Assembly: GCA_963834965.1 (NCBI GenBank)
Contig: CAWIEI010000004.1
Coordinates: 1 to 64,000 of the forward strand
Length of the DNA: 64,000 bases
Direction of reading: 5' to 3'
Origin: Fodinibacter sp963834965
GTDB taxonomy: Bacteria > Actinomycetota > Actinomycetes > Actinomycetales > Dermatophilaceae
Below are positions 25,098-35,149 of the stretch, one piece after another. The notes beneath the pieces are model-generated. The model was given only the letters and a program-made list of their open reading frames with translations. It was not told the origin of the DNA and ran no database searches. Both the position numbers and the translations under genes were made by a program. Each line of letters starts with the position of its first letter. The stretch's first letter is position 1.

Positions 25098-25598
25098 TCA
25101 GCGGGCGCGCACCATGACGTCGCGCTCGCCGGTGGTGTCCTCGATCTCGTGCTCGGCGTGGGTGAGCAGGTGGTCGGCCAGCCGGCGCAGCGCCCGCGCG
25201 ACCGCCACCTCGTCACCGATGTGCGCGACCTCGGCATCCCGCCCGCCACGATGGCTGGTGCCGAGAGCGGTGAGCGCCTGCGCCGAGTCGGCGAGCAGCG
25301 CGACGGTGGCGGTGGTGTCGTCGCCCTGCTCGAAGATGGTCACCCGCACCGACCACTCGCGAAGCGTCCCCAGCTCGGGTCGGGCAACGACCTCCTCGTG
25401 GTGCACGGACACTGACTCGGTCACCCGCAGCACCGCTCCGGGGCCGGGGAACATCGTGCTGGTGTGCCCGTCCTCCCAGCGCACGACGTAGGGCGGCCCG
25501 CCCTCGAAGCCGCGGGCCTCGAGCACCTCCCCGGACCGGGTGGGCTGGTCGACCAGCTCGCCCGCCAGGATGATGTGGTCTCCGGGGGTAGCCCTCAT
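25098..25598 (-). CDS. DUF1918-DUF1876 two-domain protein
   Basis: 166 residues. The N-terminal part (ATPGDHIILAGELVDQPTRS, then GGPPYVVRWEDGHTSTMFPG) is a DUF1918 SH3-like domain. The C-terminal part (EWSVRVTIFEQGDDTTATVA to IGDEVAVARALRRLADHLL) is a DUF1876 dsRBD-like fold. Both usually occur as separate small actinobacterial proteins, often stress-related; here they are joined. GAGGAGC precedes ATG 25598. The cellular role is unknown. Confidence 0.82.
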   Translation of the reverse strand: MRATPGDHIILAGELVDQPTRSGEVLEARGFEGGPPYVVRWEDGHTSTMFPGPGAVLRVTESVSVHHEEVVARPELGTLREWSVRVTIFEQGDDTTATVALLADSAQALTALGTSHRGGRDAEVAHIGDEVAVARALRRLADHLLTHAEHEIEDTTGERDVMVRAR

Positions 25599-25838
25599 GG
25601 CTGCTCCTCACACGCGTCGTCACCGTGCCAGGGAAGCGCCGGGGCGGTGGCGGCGGCTCCGGAACTCGATCCCGATTCTCCTCCTCGCAGCGCTGCTGCA
25701 CAGCCCGGACCGGGTGGCGCGCGTCACGCCTGCCCGCCCTCGCCGGGCACGAGCGGGCCGGGCTAGTCTGCGGCCCGGGCATCGCGCGACCCGATGGATG
25801 CCGTGCCACCCCGTCCGCACCGAAGGAGGCCGCCGAGC

Positions 25839-27023
<1,185 letters not shown>

Positions 27024-27071
27024 GCGCGAGGCCGACGCCGGTCGCGCCTCGTCACCTGCGATGGAGCACCC

Positions 27072-27884
27072 GTGCAGATCCCCGAGAACGTGTTCGTGGT
27101 CACCGGCGGGGCCAGCGGCATCGGTCGCGAGGTCGTGCTGGCCCTGCTCGCGCGCGGCGGCCGGGTCGCCGCCGTCGACCTGAGCCGGGCCGGTCTGGAC
27201 GGGACGGCCGAGCTGGCCACCACGGCATCCACCGACCGGCTCAGCACCCACGTCGTCGACCTCACCGACCGGGATGCCGTGGGGGCGCTGCCCGAGGCGG
27301 TGCGCGAGGCCCACGGCCGCGTGGACGGGCTGGTCAACGTGGCCGGCATCATCCAGCCGTTCGTGACATTCGCCGACCTCGAGTACTCGCAGATGGAGAA
27401 GGTGCTCGCGGTCAACCTATGGGGGGTCATCCACACCTGCAAGGCGTTCCTGCCTCACCTCGTGGCGCGGCGCGAGGCGTGCATCGTCAACGTCTCGAGC
27501 ATGGGTGCGCTGGCGCCCGTCCCCGGCCAGACGATGTACGGGGCCAGCAAGGCCGCGGTCAAGCTGTTCACCGAGGGGCTGTACTCCGAGCTGCGCTCGA
27601 CCAGCGTTGCCGTCACCGTGGTGTTCCCCGGTGGTGTCGACACCGGCATCGCGCAGAACTCGGGCGTGGCCATCCCGGGCATGGATGCCGCCCCGAGCGA
27701 CCTGGCGGCCAGCATGACCAGCGCGCCGGAGGCCGCCCGGCAGATCGTGCAGGGCATCGAGAAGGGCAGCTACCGCGTGGTCATCGGCAAGGACGCCCAC
27801 GGGCTCGACCGGCTCTCGCGGTTCTCGCCCCAGCGCGCCACCGATCTCATCGCGAAGAAGATGGCCTCGCTCCTGGCCACCTGA
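27072..27884 (+). CDS. Short-chain dehydrogenase/reductase (SDR)
   Basis: 270 residues, classical SDR. TGGASGIG is the nucleotide-binding motif, LVNVAGI the NNAG-type motif, and YGASK carries the catalytic Tyr and Lys with the preceding VSS serine. Reduces a carbonyl or oxidises an alcohol with NAD(P)H. Start GTG 27072 with GGAG upstream. It follows the di-iron hydroxylase by 48 bases and precedes an SRPBCC gene by 17, so the three may be co-expressed. Confidence 0.88.
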   Translation: MQIPENVFVVTGGASGIGREVVLALLARGGRVAAVDLSRAGLDGTAELATTASTDRLSTHVVDLTDRDAVGALPEAVREAHGRVDGLVNVAGIIQPFVTFADLEYSQMEKVLAVNLWGVIHTCKAFLPHLVARREACIVNVSSMGALAPVPGQTMYGASKAAVKLFTEGLYSELRSTSVAVTVVFPGGVDTGIAQNSGVAIPGMDAAPSDLAASMTSAPEAARQIVQGIEKGSYRVVIGKDAHGLDRLSRFSPQRATDLIAKKMASLLAT

Positions 27885-27901
27885 GTCGGCACACTGGGCC
27901 G

Positions 27902-28366
27902 ATGGCGAAGCCCTACACCGTGACTCGGACGACCACCGTCAACGCACCGGCGCAGCGCGTGCACGCGCTCGTCAACGACTTCCACGAGTGGCAGCAGTGG
28001 TCGCCGTGGGAGGGACTCGACCCGCAGATGCGGCGCACCTACACCGGGCCGGATGCCGGGGTCGGCGCCGCCTACGCCTGGGAGGGGAACCGCAAGGCCG
28101 GCAAGGGCGACATGACCATCACTGGCGACACTCCTGAGCGCCTCGACGTCGACCTGCACTTCGAGAAGCCGTTCAAGCAGCACAACCTGTTCGCCTTCCT
28201 GCTCACCCCGGTCGACGAGACGACCACGACGGTCGAGTGGCGGATGGACGGCGAGCTGAGCGGCATGACGCAGCTGTTCTCGATGGTGAAGTCGATGGAC
28301 TCCCTCATCGGGCCGGACTTCGAGAGGGGACTGACCCAACTCAAGCGGGCCGCCGAATCCGGTTGA
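27902..28366 (+). CDS. SRPBCC (polyketide cyclase/START-like) family protein
   Basis: 154 residues. Begins TVTRTTTVNAPAQRVHALVN and continues with FHEWQQWSPWEG and TTTTVEWRMDGELSG, the helix-grip fold hydrophobic-ligand pocket. Binds or converts a hydrophobic small molecule; no catalytic residues are evident. ATG 27902 has CACACT exactly six bases upstream, so it may also have its own leaderless promoter in addition to read-through from the SDR gene. Confidence 0.8.
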   Translation: MAKPYTVTRTTTVNAPAQRVHALVNDFHEWQQWSPWEGLDPQMRRTYTGPDAGVGAAYAWEGNRKAGKGDMTITGDTPERLDVDLHFEKPFKQHNLFAFLLTPVDETTTTVEWRMDGELSGMTQLFSMVKSMDSLIGPDFERGLTQLKRAAESG

Positions 28367-28401
28367 CCTGCAGGGCCGTTCGGGCGGCGGCGTGGGATCA
28401 G

Positions 28402-29226
28402 TCAGGCGATCCAGGTGCGGGTGGCGCCGAGCACCCGCTCACCGTCGAGGTCGGCGAGCGACATGCCGACGAAGGCCGTCGCGCCGGCGGAGGTCTGCCA
28501 GCGGAAGGCGTAGGACGTCGCGGTGGCGCAGGCCGCGATGGCGGCGCCGGCATCCGCCGAGCTCTGGGCGTTGTCGAACGCGCCCTGGGTGCGGGCGAGG
28601 TAGGCGGCAAACAGCTCGGCGTACGGGTCGTCGGTGGCGCCCGGGCGCTGCACGTTGGCGACGAAGTCGGAGGCCACGGCTGCCGGCTCGATGACGCTGA
28701 CCCAGACGCCGAACCGCTCCGCGACCACGGCCAGGGACTGCATGAACCCCTCGACCGCGAACTTGGCCCCGCAGTAGGCGTCCGCGAAGGGCTGCCCCAC
28801 GGCACCCCCCACGCTGGTCACCGTGACCACCCGCCCGTGCCCGTGCTCGCGCATCCCGGGCAGCACGAGCTTGGTGAGCGCGACGACGCCGAGGTAGTTG
28901 ACCTCGAGCTGGTCGCGCACGGTGTCCATGTCGAGCTGCTCGGCGGTGCCGACGCAGCCTCGCCCGGCGTTGTTGACCAGCACGTCGATCCGCCCGTGGT
29001 CGCTCAGCACCTCCTCGACGCAGGCGGCTGCCCCCACAGCATCGGTGACGTCGAGGGTGCGCACCTCGAGCTGCACGCCGGCGGCATCCGCGGCCTCGAG
29101 CAATGCTGTGGAGCGCCCGGTGTCCCGCATCGTCGCCACCACGGTGAGTCCGGCGCGGGCGAGCTCGACGGCGGCCACCAGACCCATCCCGCTCGAGGTG
29201 CCGGTGACGAGGGCGATGTCGGGCAT
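28402..29226 (-). CDS. Short-chain dehydrogenase/reductase (SDR)
   Basis: 274 residues. TGTSSGMG cofactor motif, NNAGRG, TSVGG serine and YCGAK catalytic pair identify a classical SDR. GAAGGCAG lies before ATG 29226; an earlier start would add 17 non-conserved residues. It is convergent with the SRPBCC gene and divergent from the winged-helix gene at 29378. The substrate is unknown. Confidence 0.88.
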   Translation of the reverse strand: MPDIALVTGTSSGMGLVAAVELARAGLTVVATMRDTGRSTALLEAADAAGVQLEVRTLDVTDAVGAAACVEEVLSDHGRIDVLVNNAGRGCVGTAEQLDMDTVRDQLEVNYLGVVALTKLVLPGMREHGHGRVVTVTSVGGAVGQPFADAYCGAKFAVEGFMQSLAVVAERFGVWVSVIEPAAVASDFVANVQRPGATDDPYAELFAAYLARTQGAFDNAQSSADAGAAIAACATATSYAFRWQTSAGATAFVGMSLADLDGERVLGATRTWIA

Positions 29227-29377
29227 GGCGGCCTGCCTTCTGGTCGGTGGGTGTCGAGGTGGGGCGTCCCGGCTCACCGTATGCCCGTTGGGCGGGTGCC
29301 GGAACGGTGCCGACCGTGGTTCGACACCGGTCGGTGCGGGCGCCTGGGACCGGCGCCCCCGCGGTTAGGCTCCCCGG

Positions 29378-30013
29378 GTGGGCCACCCCTCGTCACCCGA
29401 GCTCCTCACCCTGCATGCCGTGCGCGTGACGGGGATGACGGATGCCGCCGCGATCGCGCACCGCACCGGGCTCGCCCGCGAGGTGGTCGAGGACCTGCTG
29501 CTCGACGACGAGGCCCGGGGGTGGGTGCAGCGCGTCGCCTTCGCCGACCTCGCCGGGTGGTCGCTCACCGAGACCGGCCGGCTCGAGGGTGAGCGGCGCG
29601 TCGCCGACGAGCTCGCCCGCACGGGCACCCGGCCCGCCGTCGAGCGGGTGCACGACACCTTCGCCCGGCTCAACGAGCGGTTCTTGCTCACCTTGACCCG
29701 CTGGCAGATCCGACCGCAGCCGTGGGACCGGCTCGCGGCCAACGACCACGACGACCCGGTCTGGGACGGCCGGGTGCTCGACGAGCTGGCGTCCTACCGC
29801 CGCCGGCTCGGCCCGCTGTCCGCCGAGCTCACCGCGGCACTCGAACGGTTCGCCGGCTACGACGAGCGGTACGCCGCCGCGCTCGCTCGCGCCGAGGCCG
29901 GCCAACCGCGCTGGGTCGACGGGGCCGGGATCGACTCGTGCCACACGGTGTGGATCCAGCTGCACGAGGACCTGCTGTCGACGTTGGGGCTCGACCGGAG
30001 CACCGTCGGCTGA
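29378..30013 (+). CDS. Winged-helix-like protein, possible transcriptional regulator
   Basis: 211 residues, cytoplasmic. The N-terminal 65 residues (LHAVRVTGMTDAAAIAHRTG, LAREVVEDLLLDDEARGWVQ, LTETGR) look like a winged helix-turn-helix of the MarR/ROK-reader kind. The remainder is helical with many Arg and Trp residues (LLTLTRWQIRPQPWDRLAAN) and ends WIQLHEDLLSTLG. The family is not identified beyond this. GTG 29378 has TAGGCT six bases upstream, a clean leaderless arrangement. Confidence 0.65.
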   Translation: MGHPSSPELLTLHAVRVTGMTDAAAIAHRTGLAREVVEDLLLDDEARGWVQRVAFADLAGWSLTETGRLEGERRVADELARTGTRPAVERVHDTFARLNERFLLTLTRWQIRPQPWDRLAANDHDDPVWDGRVLDELASYRRRLGPLSAELTAALERFAGYDERYAAALARAEAGQPRWVDGAGIDSCHTVWIQLHEDLLSTLGLDRSTVG

Positions 30014-30043
30014 TCACCGGGTCACGGATGACGCGCCTGCTGC

Positions 30044-30823
30044 TCAACCGGCGCCACCCTCGCGGACGCGCTCGTCCACAAGCCCTTCCACCCGCCCTTC
30101 CACCCGCTCGCTCTCCCGCCCGCTGACGGCAGAGAGCCAGGCCAGCAGTACCAGACCGCCGAGCACGCCGGGCAGCAGGGGCCCGGCACCGGGAACGACG
30201 TCGGGCAGCGGCCACGGGCCGACCACGTCGTTGAGGACGGCGGCCGCGCCCGCGACAGCGGTGCCGGCCACCACGGCGCCGGGCACCTCGTGCGAGTGCC
30301 ACAGGGCGATGGTCGTGACCAGGAGGTGCACCCCGAGCACCAGGAGCGCGAGCGACCAGTCGGCCCGGAAGCCGGCCACGCCGTCGCCTCCGGGCCAGAG
30401 CAGCCGGCCGGCCGCGGCGGCGAGGAGCACGGCGTACCCGGCTCGGCTGACCAGGGCGGCGTAGGCGCAGGAGTGCGCGCGCTCGTGCAGCACCCGGTAC
30501 AGGCCCCACCCGACGACGACCTCGAGGGCCGCGACGACCACGAATCCGACACCGACGCCCAGCCGCGTGGCGGAAGCGTCGGCGGTGTCGAGCAACGCGG
30601 TCGCCGGGATCGACAGCACGGTGACCGCGACGAGCGAGCCGGCCGCCATGAGCGCCGCGCGACGACGCTCGGTGGATGCCGGTCGGCTGCTGGACCGGGG
30701 CGGCCGGGCCGTCTGGGCTGGCCGTGCGCGTCCCGCCGGCCGCGCGGGTCCCGCCGGCCGTGCGGGTCGGGCGGGTCGCGTCACGGCGCGGGCGGGACGG
30801 GTCCGGGAGGTCGTGGTCGTCAT
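30044..30823 (-). CDS. DUF4386-like integral membrane protein
   Basis: 259 residues. The first 55 residues are a Pro/Ala/Arg repetitive cytoplasmic tail (RPARPARPAGPARPAG), followed by six membrane helices. The helices resemble DUF4386 proteins (VVGWGLYRVL, LALLVLGVHLLVTTIALW). A charged C-terminal coiled tail (ERVEGRVEGLVDERVRE) ends the protein. ATG 30823 has CACGCT six bases upstream (leaderless); longer in-frame extension upstream has no protein character. Function unknown. Convergent with the winged-helix gene 31 bases away. Confidence 0.65.
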   Translation of the reverse strand: MTTTTSRTRPARAVTRPARPARPAGPARPAGRARPAQTARPPRSSSRPASTERRRAALMAAGSLVAVTVLSIPATALLDTADASATRLGVGVGFVVVAALEVVVGWGLYRVLHERAHSCAYAALVSRAGYAVLLAAAAGRLLWPGGDGVAGFRADWSLALLVLGVHLLVTTIALWHSHEVPGAVVAGTAVAGAAAVLNDVVGPWPLPDVVPGAGPLLPGVLGGLVLLAWLSAVSGRESERVEGRVEGLVDERVREGGAG

Positions 30824-31134
30824 CCCGCCAGCGTGGCCGTGCCGGGTCGGTGCGGTCTGTCCGGTACGACCCTGAGTCGACCCGGACCACACCCGGACCA
30901 CACCCCCCGGGACCACACCCCCCGGACCACACATCCGCACCACATCTGGACCGTCACCCGGACCACTTCCGGGCCCGTCCCGGCGAGCACGGCATCCGAC
31001 GCCCACGCTGTCGCCGTTGGCGCATCCCGGGCCCGCGGCCCCGGAACGCCTCGTCGCGGCCGACGCCGCGCTGGCTGGCATCAGCGCGCCGACCGGACCT
31101 CCGGTTCGTGCGGCGCCCGTCGAAGGAGCCACCC

Positions 31135-31375
31135 GTGTCGTCCGTCGTCATCGCCGTGCTGGCAATCGCCGTCTACCTGCTGATCGCCGAAGGCGCGCAC
31201 CCTGCGGCCGGTGCTCGCCGTCGGTTGCCTGCTCGTGGGGTTCGCTGAGGAGCTCGGCACCCGCGGCCTGGTGCTCGTCGGCGCGCGCGGGTCGGGGTTC
31301 GGCGAGCCTGCTGCCGCGGTCGGTCTGGTGTACCTGACCGGCATCGTCGCGCTCAGGTTCGTCGCTGCGGGCTGA
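31135..31375 (+). pseudogene. Degenerate CPBP-family intramembrane protease fragment
   Basis: GTG 31135 with AAGGAG upstream opens a hydrophobic segment (SSVVIAVLAIAVYLLIAEGA), then the frame ends. In a neighbouring frame, VGCLLVGFAEELGTRGLVLV shows the EExxxR motif of CPBP (Abi) proteases, but the later catalytic histidine segments are absent and a stop follows at 31375. Read as one decayed gene of about 80 codons; two unrelated scraps is the alternative. Confidence 0.4.
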
Positions 31376-31514
31376 TCGCACCGCACCGCCAGACGGGATG
31401 GTCGCGCAGCGCCCGCGCAGCCGCGGGCGCAGCCCCACCACCTGCGAGAAGTTCGCCGGATCGTCGAGCTGCGGGTCTGGTCAGAGCACCCCCTGCGGGT
31501 GGAGTATCCAACCC

Positions 31515-33311
31515 ATGTCTCCGATGCGCTTCGACCGCCGCTCCGCACTCAAGGGCCTCGCCGCCGGCACCGCGGCGCTCGCCGTCCCCCGGGTCTTCGA
31601 CCCCACTGCCGCCGCCGCCCCCGCGGCCAAGGGCATCTTCGGCTACGGCGTCGCCAGCGGTGACCCCACCGGTACCTCCGTCATGCTGTGGACCCGAGCC
31701 ACACCACCCAACCGCCGCGGCGAGCCGGTGGCGACCCCCGGCAGCGGTCTCGGCAAGCCCCTCGAGGTGCGGTGGGAGGTGGCGCGCGACGAGGACTTCC
31801 GGCACGTGGTGGCCAAGGGCAAGGTGCGCACCTCGGCCGGCAGCGACCACACCGTCAAGGTCGACGTGCGCGGGCTGAAGCCCTACACCCGCTACCACTA
31901 CCGCTTCGAGAGCCGCGGCGAGCGCAGCCCGGTGGGGCACACCCGCACCGCCCCTGACGTGGCCGGCGAGGTGCATGCCCTGCGGTTCGCCCTGGTCAGC
32001 TGCAGCAACTACACCGGTGGCTACTTCACGGCCTATCGGGCCATCGCGCGGCGCGACGACCTCGACCTCGTGCTGCACGTGGGTGACTACATCTACGAGT
32101 ACGGCAACGGCGCCGACCGCTACGGCCCCGACGCCCTGGTCGGCGTCCGTGACGGGAAGCCCGACACCGAGACCATCGACCTCGAGGGCTACCGGCTGCG
32201 GCACGCCCTGCACAAGGCTGACCCCGACGCGCAGGCGGCGCACCGGGCGCTGCCCTGGATCACGATCTTCGACGACCACGAGGTGGCCAACAACGCCTGG
32301 GCCAACGGGGCCGAGAACCACCAGGCCGACGAGGGCGCCTACCTCGAGCGCCGCGCGCAGGCGATGCAGGCGTACCTGGAGTGGATGCCGTTCCGCATGC
32401 CCGACCAGTCGGTGCCCCACCAGGGCACGCGCTTCTTCAAGCGATTCAGCTTCGGCGCCCTGGGCGACCTGTCGATCCTCGAGACCCGGCAGAACCGCAG
32501 CCAGCAGGTGACCGTGCCGGGTGTGCCGTTCGACGGGTTCGTGCCGGTGGGCGTCAACCCGACGATCGACGCCATCATCGCCTCGCCCGCCCGGCACCTG
32601 CCCGAGCCCGAGCAGATGACCTGGCTCAAGGACGGTGTCGCGCGCCAGGGCAAGCCATGGCACCTGCTCGGCAACCAGGTGATGATCGCGCCGGTGCTCT
32701 ACCCCGGGGCGGCGCTGGGCGCGCCGGGCCTCACGTTCGTGAACGCCGACCAGTGGGACGGCTACGCCGCCGACCGCGCGAGCCTGCTCGGCCACCTCGC
32801 CGCCCAGCCCGACGCGGCGGGCGACGTGGTCGTGCTCACCGGCGACATCCACGCGTCGTTCTCGTGCGAGATCCCGGTGTCCGCCACGCCGGGATCGGCG
32901 GCCTACGACTCCGCGGCCGTCGAGTTCGTGTGCCCCTCGGTCACCAGCGACGGCTTCTTCGAGGTGCTGGGTGGTACGCCGCAGCTCGCCGGCCAGCCGC
33001 CGGAGGTCGTCGTCGCCGTGACGAAGCAGGCGATCGGCGCCGCGCAGCAGCTCAACCCGTGGCTGAAGTACATCGACGGCGTCAGTCACGGTTTCGTCGT
33101 CATCGACGTCACGCCCGAGCGGGTGCAGGCCGACTACCACCACACGCCGGTGCCCAGCAGCGCCGCGCCCGACCCGCGGGTCGACCCGGCCGTCGTGCCC
33201 ACCTACGCGCGCAGCCTGCAGACGCTGGCGGGCACCCACCAGCTGACCACGGCATCCGGACCCGTGGGCGCGCGCAGCGACGAGCCGGCGACGATGGGCC
33301 ACCACCACTGA
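31515..33311 (+). CDS. phoD: Alkaline phosphatase D (PhoD), Tat-exported
   Basis: 598 residues. Twin-arginine signal (DRRSALKGLAAGTAALA) with cleavage near residue 35, then a fibronectin-like N-terminal domain (IFGYGVASGDPTGTSVMLWT). The metallophosphatase core shows SCSNY, HVGDYIYEY, FDDHEVANN and TGDIHASF, which ligate Fe/Ca in PhoD. It releases phosphate from mono- and diesters outside the membrane. ATG 31515 sits directly before the twin arginines, with GAGTAT seven bases upstream. The next gene encodes a PPK2, so scavenged phosphate and its polyphosphate store are encoded side by side. Ends with three histidines, probably by chance. Confidence 0.92.
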   Translation: MSPMRFDRRSALKGLAAGTAALAVPRVFDPTAAAAPAAKGIFGYGVASGDPTGTSVMLWTRATPPNRRGEPVATPGSGLGKPLEVRWEVARDEDFRHVVAKGKVRTSAGSDHTVKVDVRGLKPYTRYHYRFESRGERSPVGHTRTAPDVAGEVHALRFALVSCSNYTGGYFTAYRAIARRDDLDLVLHVGDYIYEYGNGADRYGPDALVGVRDGKPDTETIDLEGYRLRHALHKADPDAQAAHRALPWITIFDDHEVANNAWANGAENHQADEGAYLERRAQAMQAYLEWMPFRMPDQSVPHQGTRFFKRFSFGALGDLSILETRQNRSQQVTVPGVPFDGFVPVGVNPTIDAIIASPARHLPEPEQMTWLKDGVARQGKPWHLLGNQVMIAPVLYPGAALGAPGLTFVNADQWDGYAADRASLLGHLAAQPDAAGDVVVLTGDIHASFSCEIPVSATPGSAAYDSAAVEFVCPSVTSDGFFEVLGGTPQLAGQPPEVVVAVTKQAIGAAQQLNPWLKYIDGVSHGFVVIDVTPERVQADYHHTPVPSSAAPDPRVDPAVVPTYARSLQTLAGTHQLTTASGPVGARSDEPATMGHHH

Positions 33312-33433
33312 CCGCGCTGCCACCGACCGCTCTGCCACTGACCGCAGCCGCCGACCCCAGCGCAACTGTCGGCGCCGCGAACCCGCACCACCAAACGCGT
33401 GACAGCGGCGGCGGTGGGCGGTGGAATGGGGCC

Positions 33434-34330
33434 ATGCCCCAGAAGATGGCCCTGCGTGCCTACATCGACCAGCTGCGCACCGAGGGATACACGGTGCGCG
33501 ACGACCACGGCGACGACCCGGTGCTCATCACGCCCGATGGCAAGGCGGTCGAGACCTGGCGCGCGGACTACCCCTACGACGAGCTGATGTCCCGCAACAG
33601 CTACGAGGTCGAGAAGTACCTGCTGCAGATCGAGCTGCTGAAGTTCCAGTACTGGACCATCGACACCGGGGCCAAGCACGTCGTCGTCTTCGAGGGCCGC
33701 GACGCCGCCGGCAAGGGCGGCACCATCAAGCGGTTCACCGAGCACCTGAACCCGCGGGCCCTGCGGGTCGTCGCGCTGACCAAGCCGACGTCGACCGAGG
33801 GCGGGCAGTGGTACTTCCAGCGCTACGTGAACCACCTGCCGACCGCCGGCGAGATCGTGCTGTTCGACCGCTCCTGGTACAACCGGGCCGGGGTGGAGCG
33901 GGTGATGGGCTTCTGCACCGACGAGGAGTACTCGGTGTTCATGGGGCACGCTCCGATGTTCGAGCGGATGCTCGTCGACTCGGGAACCACGGTGACCAAG
34001 CTGTGGTTCTCGGTGACCCAGGACGAGCAGCGCACCCGGTTCGCGATCCGGCAGATCGACCCGGTGCGGCGTTGGAAGCTGTCACCGATGGACCTCGAGA
34101 GCCTGGACCGGTGGGATGCCTACACCTCCGCGAAGGAGGCGATGTTCGAGCACACCGACAAGCGCTACGCCCCCTGGATCACGGTCAAGAGCAACGACAA
34201 GAAGCGGGCCCGGGTCAACGCGCTGCGGGCCTTCCTGCACCAGTTCGACTACGCCGACAAGGACCCCGAGGTGGTCTTCGCCCCGGACCCGAAGGTCGTC
34301 GGGCGCGCCAAGCACACCACCGGTGACTGA
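33434..34330 (+). CDS. ppk2: Polyphosphate kinase 2
   Basis: 298 residues, the size of single-domain PPK2. Walker A GRDAAGKGG, the lid-module FDRSWYNRAGVE and QIDPVRRWKLSPMD are all clear. Transfers phosphate between polyphosphate and nucleotides, generally favouring GTP/ATP regeneration from NDPs. ATG 33434 has no obvious ribosome site and an imperfect -10-like TGGAAT six bases before it. Cytoplasmic. Downstream of phoD by about 120 bases on the same strand. Confidence 0.93.
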   Translation: MPQKMALRAYIDQLRTEGYTVRDDHGDDPVLITPDGKAVETWRADYPYDELMSRNSYEVEKYLLQIELLKFQYWTIDTGAKHVVVFEGRDAAGKGGTIKRFTEHLNPRALRVVALTKPTSTEGGQWYFQRYVNHLPTAGEIVLFDRSWYNRAGVERVMGFCTDEEYSVFMGHAPMFERMLVDSGTTVTKLWFSVTQDEQRTRFAIRQIDPVRRWKLSPMDLESLDRWDAYTSAKEAMFEHTDKRYAPWITVKSNDKKRARVNALRAFLHQFDYADKDPEVVFAPDPKVVGRAKHTTGD

Positions 34331-34400
34331 CGTCAGGGGCGCCGGCAAACACCGGTAAGCCTTTGGAGGAGAGCTGGGTTCGCAGTGCCCGCGACGGTGC

Positions 34401-34796
34401 TCAGGCGGCGTTCTCGTCGGGTTGGTGGATGCCGAAGAGGTTCCCCTCGGGGTCGACGAAGTAGCCCTGCCACGCCATCCCGGGCAGCGCCACCTTCGGC
34501 AGGGCCACCTGCCCACCGGCGGACTCGATCACCGCCGCGGTGGCGTCGTAGTCCTCGACGCCCATCGTCAGGATGGCGGCGTTGGTGCCCGACCCCACGC
34601 CGGCCGCTGGCGCCGGCCGCGCCATCAGGCCGCCGTCGATGCCGGGCCCGGCCGGGTCGCCGGTGTGCACGCCCCAGTAGGGCGAGCCGGTGACGGCGGA
34701 CCAGTCGTCGTAGGTCCAGCCGAACACGTCGGCGTAGAAGGTCTTGGCGCGCTCGAGGTCGTCGGCCTGGATCTCGAAGTGGATGGGACGGGACAT
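34401..34796 (-). CDS. VOC (glyoxalase/bleomycin-resistance-like) family protein
   Basis: 131 residues, two beta-alpha-beta-beta-beta modules: IHFEIQADDLERAKTFYADV then FGWTYDDW at the start, and GYFVDPEGNLFGIHQPDE at the end, the typical VOC metal-site strand. GAGGAGGACC precedes ATG 34796. Short single-chain VOC proteins of this kind are often annotated as glyoxalase-like, with no known substrate. Convergent with ppk2. Confidence 0.85.
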   Translation of the reverse strand: MSRPIHFEIQADDLERAKTFYADVFGWTYDDWSAVTGSPYWGVHTGDPAGPGIDGGLMARPAPAAGVGSGTNAAILTMGVEDYDATAAVIESAGGQVALPKVALPGMAWQGYFVDPEGNLFGIHQPDENAA

Positions 34797-34896
34797 GTGG
34801 GTCCTCCTCGCTCGGGTTCCCCCAGACTGGCACGCGGCGCCGACAGAGGGCAGGGCCGCGCACGACGGCATCCGGGGCCGCCTCGCCGGCAGCGCG

Positions 34897-35070
34897 TCAG
34901 CCGAGCCGGTCGTGCGCGTGGCGGCGGTGCAGCTCGGTGAGGAGCTCACCCTGCCGGCGCCTGGCCGAGCGTTCGCGCGGGCCGGCGGTACGGCATCCGC
35001 GGAGCACGTCCTCGGTGTCGGCCAGCTCGGCGATGAGGTCTCTGATGGAGGGGTGCTGGGTCGTCGCCAT
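34897..35070 (-). CDS. Possible small helical protein (57 aa)
   Basis: A 57-codon frame from ATG 35070 to TGA 34897 gives TTQHPSIRDLIAELADTEDV and RSARRRQGELLTELHRRHAH, an amphipathic helix-turn-helix hairpin with balanced charge and third-position GC as in real genes. No ribosome site at normal spacing (AGAGGAC abuts the ATG). Family unknown. Confidence 0.45.
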   Translation of the reverse strand: MATTQHPSIRDLIAELADTEDVLRGCRTAGPRERSARRRQGELLTELHRRHAHDRLG

Positions 35071-35149
35071 GTCCTCTACGGTCGTGCGGTGGCCTCGGTA
35101 CTGCCTCGGTCACCACTGTGGGATCGCTGTCAGGTTGCGTCGACGCCGT

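Noticed and set aside
30823..31132. N-terminal extension of the DUF4386-like protein by 103 residues
   Set aside because: The extension is Gly/Val/Arg low-complexity, and a leaderless signal (CACGCT six bases before ATG 30823) supports the shorter protein.
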